In this document: positions 1 through 11,200 of the stretch, piece by piece | How positions within the stretch are numbered: position 1 is the first letter of the stretch | Layout: each line of letters begins with the position of its first letter | Assembly: GCA_048013815.1 (NCBI GenBank) | Contig: CM106586.1 | Span: forward strand, 3,100,001-3,164,000 | Direction of reading: 5' to 3' | Length of the DNA: 64,000 bases | DNA from: Setoptus koraiensis | Taxonomy: Eukaryota; Arthropoda | The notes under the pieces: model-generated | Told to the model about the DNA's origin: nothing | Database searches by the model: none | What the model saw: only the letters and a program-made list of their open reading frames with translations | Program-made: the position numbers and the translations under genes

Positions 1-206
1 CTAAAGTTGTGCTCATCTCTCGATTCTTGGTGTTGTGGTTGAGGTTTGTCATGCCTTTCAGATTCGACATTTTCTTGTGATTTCTGTCGAATGGTTGACG
101 AGCGACGTAATAATCTATTGCTCGATATTGAACTATTGGTCAGGTTGACCCGACTTGTGTTATCTCTATCATTCGAACCTTGGTTATGTATCTTGAGCCC
201 AGACAT
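1..206 (-). CDS. 5' end of an unknown gene, running off the left edge
   Basis: On the minus strand an ATG at 204-206 opens a frame that stays open for 68 codons to the window edge. A TAG lies in frame five codons upstream, so this ATG is the first possible start. The peptide begins MSGLKIHNQG and continues as a Ser/Arg/Asn/Gln-rich disordered stretch containing SSISSNRLLRRSSTIRQKS, which resembles a regulatory N-terminus with basophilic phosphorylation sites. No family is recognisable. Composition matches the other coding sequences here better than the opposite-strand reading, but 68 open codons is weak evidence, and the frame could be a 5' exon or chance. Confidence 0.45.
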   Translation of the reverse strand, partial: MSGLKIHNQGSNDRDNTSRVNLTNSSISSNRLLRRSSTIRQKSQENVESERHDKPQPQHQESRDEHNF

Positions 207-727
207 CAAGTCCTACATCGTCCTCGTTCATTTATTGATAATTTAATAGCTTTAATATAAGCTTGACAATCAATTCATGAGTTATAATAATAAAAGTGAG
301 GAATTGCAACTGCCAGCGGGCACACAACCAATACATCGTTAGCAACTTTTTGATTGCTCTCGTTAGCTGGTCGTTTTTTGTTTCGCATTCGGTTACCATA
401 GTGATGCCGGATATTCACGCATACATGTCAATGATTGCTTCTCGTACGCACACAAATTACGTAAAAAGCGTAGTATTGTATTGATAGAAAAATACACAAA
501 TAAAACACAATGTCATAATGATTTTATTCGTTATTTTGAAAAAGCATTGAAAAAGCTAATATTAAAAATGTACAAATATGTAAATATATTGTTTCTTAAC
601 GCTCTGCTTTCTCAATACCGGACATAGAACAAACTTCAAAAAGGAAAGTTTGTCGCTGCCATTGAATGAATTTCGTCCTTACTTCGCCATCGTGAATCAT
701 ATGAAACTGCCATAATGTATTGTATTA
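207..727. other. Intergenic region, upstream of one minus-strand gene and downstream of another
   Basis: AT-rich sequence between the partial gene at the left edge and the stop of the secreted repeat protein. It should hold the promoter of the former and the 3' UTR of the latter. No further gene is visible; short open frames here begin with non-ATG codons and have no protein-like composition. Confidence 0.5.
523..528 (-). promoter_or_regulatory. Candidate poly(A) signal of the secreted repeat gene
   Basis: The plus strand reads TTTATT, so the minus strand carries AATAAA about 200 bases past the stop codon at 728. Position and consensus fit a polyadenylation signal. Confidence 0.4.
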
Positions 728-2557
728 TCAAGGGTAGCACACACATCTTGGTTGCGTCACAAATTTCGGCTTGTAATTATATGGTGTATAAAGCGACTGT
801 TGAGGACTGTTCGATTTGATGTTGTATTGTCTGGCCTGTTCTCGTTTTACTTCGTGCTCCGTCTTACCATCATTTTCAAGGATAACCGATTTCGATTCGA
901 AGCGAGCCACATGTTGTTCACGATGCTCTTTTTTTAAACCTTGCTCGTTGTCTCGCGTTTGGCCAAATTGCGAATTGTCATCCTGAGATAATTGTTGTTG
1001 TTGTGCTTGCTGATTAAACTGTTCATCAGCATTATTTTGTTTTTGCTGGACCTCCACTTGTTGTGGATTCTCCTCAAAACGCACTTGATTCTGTGAAAAC
1101 TCTACAGGCACAAAAATCTGCTGAGCTTGTTCCTCAACTCTAACCTGTTGTGGTTGGTTTAGTTGCTCTTGTTTTACTACTTGCTGCTGTTGTGTCGAAG
1201 TTTTCGAAGATGATGATTGGAATGAGGATTTTCTCTGCGTGAATTGTTGTCGTTGCCTAAATGGGGCACCATTGGTAAAAGACTTTACTGCAGACGTAGA
1301 TGTTGTTTGCTTTGTTGATTGTTGTTGAGGTGATACGACTCTCGAAACAGTTTTTTGGGCGAACGCTGGTTGCTTACGACCAAAATCTACTTGATCTTGT
1401 TGTCTGTCAAAGTTGGCGTTTGAACCACTCTGTTGGCTGCTTTCTTCGAAGGCCTGGTTGTTTTGTTCCTGCTGAAATCCTTTTGCTGCTTGCTGGGGTG
1501 ATACAACTCTTGAAACAGTTTTTTGGGCGAACGCTGGTTGCTTACGACCAAAATCTACTTGATCTTGTTGTCTGTCAAAGTTGGCGTTTGAACCACTCTG
1601 TTGGCTGCTTTCTTCGAAGGCTTGATTGCTTTGTTCCTGCTGAAATCCTTTTGCTGCTTGCTGGGGTGATACGACTCTTGAAACAGTTTTTTGGGCGAAC
1701 GCTGGTTGCTTACGACCAAAATCTACTTGATCTTGTTGTCTGTCAAAGTTGGCGTTTGAACCACTCTGTTGGCTGCTTTCTTCGAAGGCTTGATTGCTTT
1801 GTTCTTGCTGAAATCCTTTTGCTGCTTGCTGGGGTGATACAACTCTTGAAACAGTTTTCTGGGCGAACGCTGGTTGCTTACGACTAAAATCTACTTGATC
1901 TTGTTGTCTGTCATAGTTGGCGTTTGAGCCAATCTTTTGGGTGTTCTCCTCAAAGACTTGGCTGTTTTGTTCCCGTTGAAATTCTTTTGTTGCTTGTTGA
2001 GCTGGTGCTTGTCGCTGTTTACCGGGTGATGCCACCAAAACACGCCTGACTTTACCTTTGAATGGCGGTGGACTCTGAGGACGGCTAAAAGAATTGGTCT
2101 TGCCTGGCTCAGTTACTTCAACACTTTGGTCTTGGAATCTAACACCGGTATCTTTACTTGCTTGAAACGAGCGAGACGGCTGAAACACAGTCGGACCAGC
2201 GAAAAAAGCTTGAGCGTTTTCATCTGTTTGTACAGATTTTGCAAATGACGCTCCAGACTCTTTTACCAACTGACCGGGACTTTTAACACTATGTACAGGA
2301 GCAACTAGTCTCACTTTGGACGCTTGGCCGTTGTTTACATCGAAGTAAAAATTGGACGCCTCATCTCCAGGCTGGGGCACCAAATGGGGCACATTATATA
2401 GTTCCGAATCTTGATATGGATTGCTTACAAGAGGCTGATGAGTTCCATAATCTTCGGCCAAGACGACACCTAGTAGGGCGCTAATCCAAATTAGCTGATG
2501 GACGCTGAAAAACTTCTGTTGGGTCTGTAGTGTTTTATTTTTTGAGAGAGAATTCAT
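728..2557 (-). CDS. Secreted Gln-rich protein with tandem 56-residue repeats
   Basis: Single-exon frame of 609 residues with an ATG start. Residues 1-35 look like a signal peptide: a polar head containing KNKT, then the hydrophobic run LIWISALLGVVLA followed by EDYG. The rest is hydrophilic and rich in Gln, Ser, Asn and Glu, with no membrane segment. Near the middle are four tandem 56-residue repeats with cores such as GSNANFDRQQDQVDF and QPAFAQKTVSRVVSP; three are almost identical and the N-terminal one has diverged. The C-terminal part is Q/E-rich and ends with a CVC motif (PRCVCYP). No family is recognised. Secretion, repeats and polar composition suggest an extracellular matrix, cuticle, silk-like or salivary structural protein, which is inference only. 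Reality of the gene is well supported by length and signal peptide. Confidence 0.8.
   Translation of the reverse strand: MNSLSKNKTLQTQQKFFSVHQLIWISALLGVVLAEDYGTHQPLVSNPYQDSELYNVPHLVPQPGDEASNFYFDVNNGQASKVRLVAPVHSVKSPGQLVKESGASFAKSVQTDENAQAFFAGPTVFQPSRSFQASKDTGVRFQDQSVEVTEPGKTNSFSRPQSPPPFKGKVRRVLVASPGKQRQAPAQQATKEFQREQNSQVFEENTQKIGSNANYDRQQDQVDFSRKQPAFAQKTVSRVVSPQQAAKGFQQEQSNQAFEESSQQSGSNANFDRQQDQVDFGRKQPAFAQKTVSRVVSPQQAAKGFQQEQSNQAFEESSQQSGSNANFDRQQDQVDFGRKQPAFAQKTVSRVVSPQQAAKGFQQEQNNQAFEESSQQSGSNANFDRQQDQVDFGRKQPAFAQKTVSRVVSPQQQSTKQTTSTSAVKSFTNGAPFRQRQQFTQRKSSFQSSSSKTSTQQQQVVKQEQLNQPQQVRVEEQAQQIFVPVEFSQNQVRFEENPQQVEVQQKQNNADEQFNQQAQQQQLSQDDNSQFGQTRDNEQGLKKEHREQHVARFESKSVILENDGKTEHEVKREQARQYNIKSNSPQQSLYTPYNYKPKFVTQPRCVCYP
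1321..1990 (-). repeat. 168-bp in-frame tandem repeats
   Basis: The phrase gaacgctggttgcttacgac recurs at 1361, 1529, 1697 and 1865, spaced exactly 168 bases (56 codons). The copies between 1361 and 1864 differ by only a few bases; the block from 1865 to about 1990 has diverged. A multiple of three keeps the host frame open. Confidence 0.93.
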
Positions 2558-3756
2558 TTATTCATTAGAGAGATACCGGATATTGATATAATCACCTTGA
2601 ACGTACATCATCATCGATACTAACCATTTTTATGTCTACTCTAATATACCTAAGTTAGTTTGACTCTATTTTTGAATTTCAGGTGATCAAATAGGAATGC
2701 AGAGAACTTGATACAAGATTCTCTAAATTGGGTCTGAGCGCTGAGAAATGGTGATTTGAAAAGAAAAAAGAAATTCAACATGCAACAAATGATGCACAAA
2801 AGTTCGCCACAAGTAAAGTAAAAACTAATGTAATGCTAGAGGAACTTTCACGATTATGGTAATTGACTGATTTGATTAGTGGTTGCAAAAGCAATTACAA
2901 TCAGTGAGCTAAGAATAAAGTGATCAATAGAATGAAACGCACGTTTAGCCAATTATGAGTTCAGGGCAGGTCTTTAATTATGTGATGAGATAAAGAGAGA
3001 TAGAAAGAAGCCAGTCACATCGGTTGTAATGACACGACTAGCGCGATTAGGTAATACATAGTAACAATCAACTTTTGTCTTTTTTACAGCCACAACCAAC
3101 ATGTGGAAATAGAATAGTTATAACTAGTTTCGCTTTTAGAATCCATTGAAAGTGTGATATATCGATGATACTCATAAGTAGGAGTAATTGAGTCGCGACT
3201 GGCAGTAGTTTCATTAAAGGTAGGATGGAAGTTGACATGAGTAATGAATAAAAAGTAATGTATAATAAAACAAGAAGAAAAAGAAGGATGTCATCGCTAA
3301 TTTAAAACAGCCTGGCAGCAGCAGTAGCTACATTGCACTCCTTATTATATCCTATTCACTAGTTCCTCTGATCAGCTTGTATTTGTGGCGATAGGCCGTG
3401 ATTCAAGGGTTGAATTAAAAATTAACTATACTATTTTTCAAGTATCAATAATAAGTTGTTTAGTTGTGGTTGCTTAGTTTTGATTTGTTGGACGTTGTTT
3501 AATTTTGCTATCAACGGGGAATGTCACTGTGTACGAGACACTGTGTATGAGGAATTAAAAAAGTTAGACACCCACGCTCGTGAATCAGTTGGATAAGTGT
3601 TAGTGGTGAACATTATTTAATGATATTCAAAAAAAAAAACCATTTTTGAGCATTGGAGAAATTTTAAGTTTCGCTTGAATTTCTTTTCTACTCTCTTAAC
3701 TAGTTGTTGCGTGAGTTTCCATGGGGTGATATGATCATTATGTATTATGTGTGGAA
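2558..3756. other. Intergenic, no gene seen
   Basis: About 1.2 kb of AT-rich sequence between the starts side of the secreted repeat gene and the stop of the cupin protein gene, both on the minus strand. It contains short A-runs (for example near 3630) but no open frame with protein-like composition, no RNA gene and no clear repeat. Confidence 0.5.
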
Positions 3757-4533
3757 TCATATTTTTGGCGAACACGATGATGATATGACCTTGAGTAAAT
3801 AAATGAGATATGTGTATTGGTCCGGTCTTGGATTATGAATCTTGTACGACATCTTAGATTTCAATTTTATCGTTTGACCTTTATGATATGGCTGACACTT
3901 GTCTTCGTAATGAAAGATTGCTTTTCCATACAAAATATGAAATTGTATCTCTACACCGGCTGGACAAACCTGTTCCTCCTTGAAGCCATTGGGCAATATT
4001 CGCATGAGGGCAACATAGTAGCTATCTTTGGTCAATGTAACTTGTTGAGGTTGTCTGTTGTCTTGTAGAGCTTGCAGAGCTTGCATCACATGATAGGGTG
4101 GCTGGCTGTTATCGACAATGATAGTTTTAGTTGTCGATTGTGTCGTCTCGTCTTCATCTGGAGAGTTCGACGATGGGGACGATGGTGGCGACCAAGAATA
4201 GCGCTGCGATGTTGGCGACAATGTGCCTCGCAATGATGGCATGTCATCTGCGGCGGAACTGCGATTGTTCCATTTTCCTATGATGGCCACCTCAACGTGA
4301 TCACTGTTGCACCCTCGCTGTTGGTGCTTCTTCCATTGAGATCGTCCGCATAATTTTAACAAATCCTGGCGTTCTCTCTCATATTCGTCAGAGAGTTTAT
4401 TGCGTATTTTGAATGTAGTGAATGCCTCCTCGTCGTATTTGTCCCTTACGGTATCGCCAAACACATTGTACCAGTTGTCTAATTGTGGGCACGACGAATC
4501 CGATTGTGACGACGACGCCGACGCTGATTGCAT
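3757..4533 (-). CDS. CENP-C-like cupin-domain protein
   Basis: Single-exon frame of 258 residues; a TAA lies in frame just upstream of the ATG at 4531-4533, which fixes the start. The C-terminal part (about 171-248) resembles the cupin dimerisation domain of centromere protein C/Mif2: hydrophobic strands around FHILYGKAIFHYEDK, a turn HKGQ, and the strand motif YKIHNP where CENP-C typically has Y-x-I-x-N, then YLIYLL. The first 170 residues are acidic to mixed, with a Ser/Pro/Glu-rich linker around 100-135 (SPPSSPSSNSPDEDE). CENP-C is an inner-kinetochore scaffold that binds CENP-A nucleosomes and dimerises through this cupin. The protein is much shorter than usual CENP-C, and I see no canonical Arg/Trp-rich CENP-C motif. 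It may be a reduced CENP-C, a paralogue keeping only the cupin, or a gene with exons I have missed. Confidence 0.6.
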   Translation of the reverse strand: MQSASASSSQSDSSCPQLDNWYNVFGDTVRDKYDEEAFTTFKIRNKLSDEYERERQDLLKLCGRSQWKKHQQRGCNSDHVEVAIIGKWNNRSSAADDMPSLRGTLSPTSQRYSWSPPSSPSSNSPDEDETTQSTTKTIIVDNSQPPYHVMQALQALQDNRQPQQVTLTKDSYYVALMRILPNGFKEEQVCPAGVEIQFHILYGKAIFHYEDKCQPYHKGQTIKLKSKMSYKIHNPRPDQYTYLIYLLKVISSSCSPKI

Positions 4534-5916
4534 TTCGGAAATATTTGTTTACTAATGATATTGAGGGGGATATCGTAGTGAATATTGTAGTGAAATGTTG
4601 TAAGGATATTGTTTGTTAGTTTATATGAGAATTGTCGTCCAGGCGACATCGATGGGCGACCTGTGTTTGCCGATACGATATATTGTGACTACGTGATCGG
4701 TGGTTGGCCTGTTTTTGTTGTTGCTGTTGTGTTATTTGTGCACCGTCTCGGTGGCTTTGCACCAAATTCAACAGTGAAAGTGATAATAGTAGTAACAATT
4801 AAACAAAAACAACGTGGTAATGGAATTTATTGTATTGCCCATTATAATATTGCAAATAAACTGATGAATGTCCAATAGATGATGGTCGTTGGCCTCGTGG
4901 TGCGCGTCGGCGACGCCGGCCTTGGGCGAGACGACCGAGATGAAACGGTGCAACAACAGATTTTGTATACGGTGAGCCAATTACATGGGCACATTTGTGA
5001 CGAGTCGGCGGCCACGCCGGCCAGCAAGACATTAGCACGCACCAAGGAACATGTGGAGACTTGTTGCTTGCATCAGGCGCACCACTGGTGCAGCGTCGCA
5101 AGTGCTGCCGTGAATCTGTGCACCAACGCAACATGGTGCGCAAAAGCGCTGGTCATGATCGTCACATGTTTGAGTGTATCAGTTTAATTCATGCTACAAC
5201 AGCGTAGTATTCATGCCAATGGGATTCGTACCCACGGGATAAATCGGTCACCGGCTAAACACGCGTCGGTCACCGCTCTGCCCATCTGCCAGAATATCCC
5301 GTCCGCGCGCGGTTGTCCGCACGCAGCTGCTGCTGCGTTGGGACGTGCGTGCTCTTCACCATCAAAGCAAACTTCAACGGACTTTTGCGCTCGTGTTTTG
5401 TTGTTGTTGTTGTTGTAGTCTCATTTGGCGGTTTTATCGCTTGAGCAGCTCTCTGTGCCACCGCTTGCACACTCCAATCTCAGAATTGTATTTGTGCAAA
5501 ATGCAAGTTTGTGCCTGAATTGTACTCTTAGCCCCCCAATTGAAATATGCACTATTAATTCTATGAATAGTTGAATTATATCCACACGTGGAGGGGGGTA
5601 CAAACACGCATTTGCCAGTGCAATTTCAAGAATTAGGCCCCGTTAACTATCTTTCTGTCCGTTCGACCAGTTAAACGTCTGGTTGCCGTGTGCAACATCT
5701 GTGCGGGGAGCACGCGCACAGGAGCGCAATTGTGCGTGTGCACAGAAAGAACTGAGTTTGTCTCCGGTGTATTAGATGAACTCACACACATACTCAAACG
5801 ACCGGAGGATCGGACCTATAGCCATCGACTACTATTTCATCACAGACAATCCGTCCATTTTATTCCATCTCTTATCTTATACATATTATTATCTATTATT
5901 CCAACCACTGGTCACA
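4534..5916. other. Divergent intergenic region with a tRNA-like element
   Basis: 1.4 kb between the diverging starts of the cupin protein and the disordered protein; it must hold both promoters. 4870-5450 is more GC-rich than its surroundings. Several overlapping frames of 60-110 codons occur on both strands in 4600-5190, none with recognisable homology. A tRNA-like block lies at 5221-5294. Confidence 0.4.
5216..5294 (-). repeat. tRNA-like element with A and B boxes, possibly a SINE head
   Basis: On the minus strand, A-box-like TGGGCAGAGCGGTG (complement of 5271-5284) is followed about 40 bases later by B-box-like GGGTACGAATCCC (complement of 5221-5233). The second forms a good T-arm: stem GTGGG with CCCAT around a 7-base loop TACGAAT. 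The possible acceptor strands pair only in part (about 5 of 7), and I cannot draw a clean anticodon arm. A tRNA-derived SINE head or a decayed tRNA gene is more likely than a working tRNA. Confidence 0.4.
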
Positions 5917-6918
5917 ATGATTTCCGAGGAGATCGATGAGAACGATGTGGCGCTTCCAAGAACCTCGACAAGAATTTTAAGACCAATGACGCCCACCGAT
6001 GCGGACAGTAAAATCAAAAATGATAGCTTTCATACTTGCAAGACAACTGTTGGTTCGCCGAGCAAAACCGCAACTAGGCGAACATTAAGAGAGACGCCTC
6101 AGAGAAAGGCCTACCAAAACGGCCAGACACCGTTCAGGGAGTCAGCATCAGGACGAAAGCTATTCAATAAACGGAAACACAAATCTCAAAATTCATCGCG
6201 TAGCTCACACAATGACACATTCTCTCTTGGCATTGAACACTTCTCGTTCGATCCTGACTCACTCGAAGCCATAAGATGCTCGTCTGTTTCAACAGTCTCA
6301 ACATTCATTTTAGAGGAGCAAGCGGCTGCCGCAGCTGCAGCCACAGTCTCAGAGCATGACGACAGATTGGGCTCACCCGATTTTACGAGATCACTATCCC
6401 CTAATAGACCGAATGAATCTCTAGATAAAATCAACGGTCCGATGCTCATTGTTCAAGATCCTGTACCAAAAGAGATGCCGAAAGAAACTGTACCGACAGA
6501 AATTCTACCGAAAGAAATTATACCGACAGAAGTGGCTAAAGAACAAAAAGAAGTACCAAAACAATCTAAGGAAGTAACAAAGGCACCAAAGGAAATCAAA
6601 CCCAAAAAGAACCAACCGCCTGTTTTCCAGGCCCCCCGTCCTGTCCGTGCCACTGCACGTCCAACCGTCCGAGCAACTGTAATGCGACCCACCAACCAAA
6701 CAGTCGCCTTGCGACCCAATATCCCAAGGCGGCCACTATCAACTCCTTCCACGCGACGTCAAGTCGAAGCTTACAAATCCATGGCGCAGCTCGAAAGAGA
6801 ATTCGAACGTTCATTGAGGACCAAAGAACCAGGAAGTGCTTTCTCAGGGCAGTTCATGAATCAATCTACCAGATTCAACATGTCGACCAGACTCGCATCA
6901 AGTGCACGAAAATTGTAA
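5917..6918 (+). CDS. Basic, intrinsically disordered protein of unknown function
   Basis: Frame of 333 residues starting MISEEIDEND. An upstream in-frame ATG at 5776 would add 47 residues, but it has T at -3 and adds a hydrophobic, Tyr-rich stretch unlike the rest; the ATG at 5917 has A at -3, so I chose it. The protein is low in hydrophobic residues and rich in Lys, Arg, Pro, Ser and Thr. It has a polyAla run (about residues 136-143), a degenerate Pro-Lys-Glu series (PKEMPKETVPTEILPKE, about 185-225), an Arg/Pro/Thr-rich basic section and a C-terminus SSARKL. Such proteins often bind microtubules or nucleic acid, but I do not recognise this one. It is convergent with TMEM184, 213 bases away. 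Confidence 0.7.
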   Translation: MISEEIDENDVALPRTSTRILRPMTPTDADSKIKNDSFHTCKTTVGSPSKTATRRTLRETPQRKAYQNGQTPFRESASGRKLFNKRKHKSQNSSRSSHNDTFSLGIEHFSFDPDSLEAIRCSSVSTVSTFILEEQAAAAAAATVSEHDDRLGSPDFTRSLSPNRPNESLDKINGPMLIVQDPVPKEMPKETVPTEILPKEIIPTEVAKEQKEVPKQSKEVTKAPKEIKPKKNQPPVFQAPRPVRATARPTVRATVMRPTNQTVALRPNIPRRPLSTPSTRRQVEAYKSMAQLEREFERSLRTKEPGSAFSGQFMNQSTRFNMSTRLASSARKL

Positions 6919-7060
6919 AAAAACTCGAAAATATCAAATGAACCTTGAATGAAACATATTTTAAATTTATTCATCCGATTGATTATCGACTATAGCTGAA
7001 CAGAATAAGTAATGGGAGTTCTAATTCAGACAGTTTCAAATTCAACAATGATACAATAGT

Positions 7061-7066
7061 TTTATT
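7061..7066 (-). promoter_or_regulatory. Candidate poly(A) signal of TMEM184
   Basis: TTTATT on the plus strand, AATAAA on the minus strand, about 65 bases past the TMEM184 stop and inside the short convergent spacer. Confidence 0.4.
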
Positions 7067-7131
7067 CTTATTTCTTAGCTCGAATCCGATCAGTATCGTA
7101 ACATCGTATATATATTTATATTAATTGAGTA

Positions 7132-8412
<1,281 letters not shown>

Positions 8413-9336
8413 TTAAATTAATTTAAAGCTAATGCGGTTGCATATGACTTAGAAGGGGAATGTAATAATAAATAAATATAACACTGATAAAGCCGCCTGA
8501 CGTGGATCAATATCCTTGAGTGTGTTGACCACGACGTTGCCTCTTTTATTAATTAGATTAGCTTGATTTGTTGGTAGTGCTCGAGTAGTAAACATGTTTT
8601 GCCTATTGTTACTATCATCCTTTGTATATATGTTAAGACATATATTTCAATCGGTCAATAAATAGCAGTATTTGTGATCGATATCAGTGTCATTAAATTA
8701 AATAAATAACAACAATAAATATTAATAATAATATCAATGGTCACTAATATCAGCAGTCCATTAGCTCATTGAGATATTGTAGCGAATATGATAGAGATAG
8801 TTGGCCATTGTGCAACATCCAGACAGTCCAGAGATACAAACAACACGGAAACATTCAATATGGATGCACTTGGCCACTACTAGCTAACCAATTGTATGCT
8901 AGCTACGAAGGCAAAATCTTACCGAAGAATCGCAGCGTATTCTTTTCCCCCCTGTAGCAGAGCCATGTTAACATACCTCGAGAATTTACTATGTTTTCCC
9001 CTTTTCTCTGCGACGACGCATGTGCCATTGGAATGAGTTGGCAAGGCCAGACACCGTAGGAGCTGCAGCAGCAGCAGCGGCAGCAAACAGAGAATGGAGA
9101 CACACAGAGAAAGAATCGCTTGGCTTGTTACGTAACTATATGAACGAACGACAACATTACATCATAATAGTTAACTCTTCATGACATTACAGTGTATTGT
9201 GTGCTGGTGTGCAGCACTATTACAGTCGACAGTTTATTACAGTGTGCTGTTGTTGGCTAACGTTACGTATGTACAGCTGTGCAGTCATAGTATAATGAAT
9301 CAAGCATTATTGATAAGCGGACCCCAACGGGCTTAC

Positions 9337-9640
9337 CTGTACAGAATTCGTCATAGTAGATGGCAGATACGATAAGCAAACAGTTGTAGCTGATAACCCG
9401 CAGCGTCTGATTCGCCGAGCAGGTTTCCTTGGGGTAGCGGGGTGCACAACAACGATAATAATTATAATCAGACCAACAATAGGTAAGGACTGGCACTAGT
9501 TCATTAACGGGCGAGTGGATCTTTCTTTGTTGTTGCAACAAGTTGAAAAAATGAGTTAGATTATCATTTTTGGCCACAGCGACAGTGTTGTTGGCGATTG
9601 TATTGGCACCGATATTGTCGTTGACCAATGTTGCGCCACA
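9337..9640 (-). other. Possible upstream exon, perhaps 5' UTR of TMEM184
   Basis: On the minus strand a 304-base block is bounded by an acceptor-like GTTTGTGCAG and a strong donor-like ACAG/GTAAGC, and one frame is open through the whole block. The encoded peptide (TIANNTVAVAKNDNLTHFF and on) has no recognised homology, and no ATG starts it. It lies upstream of TMEM184 on the same strand, so an untranslated 5' exon is possible. Two splice-like sites may also be chance. Confidence 0.22.
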
Positions 9641-10632
9641 CTGCACAAACACACATTGTTTGCACTAACAAACAAACAAACGAAACATGCGTACGAGCTC
9701 GCGGAAAATCGATCGATCTGTCAATCTATCACGAAAAACGGTATTTATCTCCACACTAGTTTCGTCGTGTCTCGTGCCGTGAGTCACGCCTCTCTACCCG
9801 CGTGGTTTGCATATGCTTCATTGTCTTACTAGTCGTGTTAGACATTTCAAAAAATAGCATTCGATACCGGAATACAAGACTCAAGTGGTTACACCATCAT
9901 TTCATGGTTTTAAAGTAGGCGAAGCGTGCGTCTTACGCAACATAAGGTCGGTCCCCGTGATGAGACGTGTCCCTCCTTTACTTCCAGACACTGTGTGCAG
10001 TTCGTTACACTAGAGTGGAGCTTATCCAGCGATAGAATAATAATAGCATAGTAGTACAGTTGTACACATGTACAGTTGTATTAACACAAATACGACACGG
10101 AACAAAATTGAGATTCTAACACGTTGTATAACGTAATGTAATCCAGATAACGGTAGTCGTGCACATATACGAGAATACATCGAATCTAACATCAGTTGCA
10201 TCGGAGAACGACAAGGAACGAAATAATAATATTGAGATTGGCAATTAGTTGAGGCCTATTAAGCAATAGTTTAGCTATCTATACATTAGATTTACACATT
10301 CGAATGAGAATAAATCGTGTGTACCCGATAGCTTTGCACTGACAGATGTACAGTACTTCAGCTATGACTCGGATTTTGTGCGGATTGTGTGTTCAATAAA
10401 GAACAAAAATAATCACGCAACAACAGCAACGATGTTTACATATGTTCTTATGCGCTATTTCGTACAACGAGCTTTGGTCAACATCATCGACAAACACACA
10501 AGATTCAATAGTTGTCGTCGCTGTTTTCTTTCTTATCGCCTCCCCCTCCCCACTCTCTGTAATGCTGTATGAATATCAGTATTTTTGTCAAGCCATTTAC
10601 ATAATTATCGTTACCATCACTAATAACTATTA

Positions 10633-10702
10633 GCACCAATATTACTATTACTATTACTATTATTATCATCATTATTATTATTATCGTTATTATTATTAAT
10701 AT
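10633..10702. repeat. (ATT)n-rich simple repeat
   Basis: Imperfect ACT/ATT trinucleotide tract (tattactattactattacta, then attattattattatcg). Confidence 0.7.
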
Positions 10703-11200
10703 ATTGAGTTTATTTATTTAATCGCCACTCTACTTACATTGACACTAATACTGAGATAGCCATTACTATAACTATTGTTACTCACTGTAAAAGAAGAAAA
10801 TCTCTATCAATGATAATACAAAGAATCTATATTGTAACACACTTATCGCTTGTACTGGAGTAAGCACGTTGTCTTGTTTGTTTGGAATTTTGGACGCAAC
10901 AACCATTGGACTTAAATGAAATAGACCAGTCGATCGAATCATCCAACTTTTAGATAGGATTCATCACAAACAATAATGAGATAACAAAACAATTCTCAGC
11001 CAACCTAACTAAACGCACATAAATTATTATTACAACTGATCAACATTACCTATTTCTATCACTAAGAATCAAATCATCTATAAACACAATTATTATTATT
11101 GAAACTCACTAACGGACAATTATTATCAACTATTACTATTGTTATTTAATTTGATTCATTAACACCAAGCCGGCATTAAGCACACCAAAAAAGAGCAATC

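Noticed and set aside
1300..1887. 195-codon plus-strand frame with internal repeats
   Set aside because: It is the complement of the 168-bp repeats of the secreted protein and only repeats because the DNA does. The minus-strand frame is three times longer with a signal peptide.
5776..5916. Upstream ATG for the disordered protein
   Set aside because: Poor start context and a Tyr/Leu-rich extension unlike the rest of the protein; the ATG at 5917 is better.
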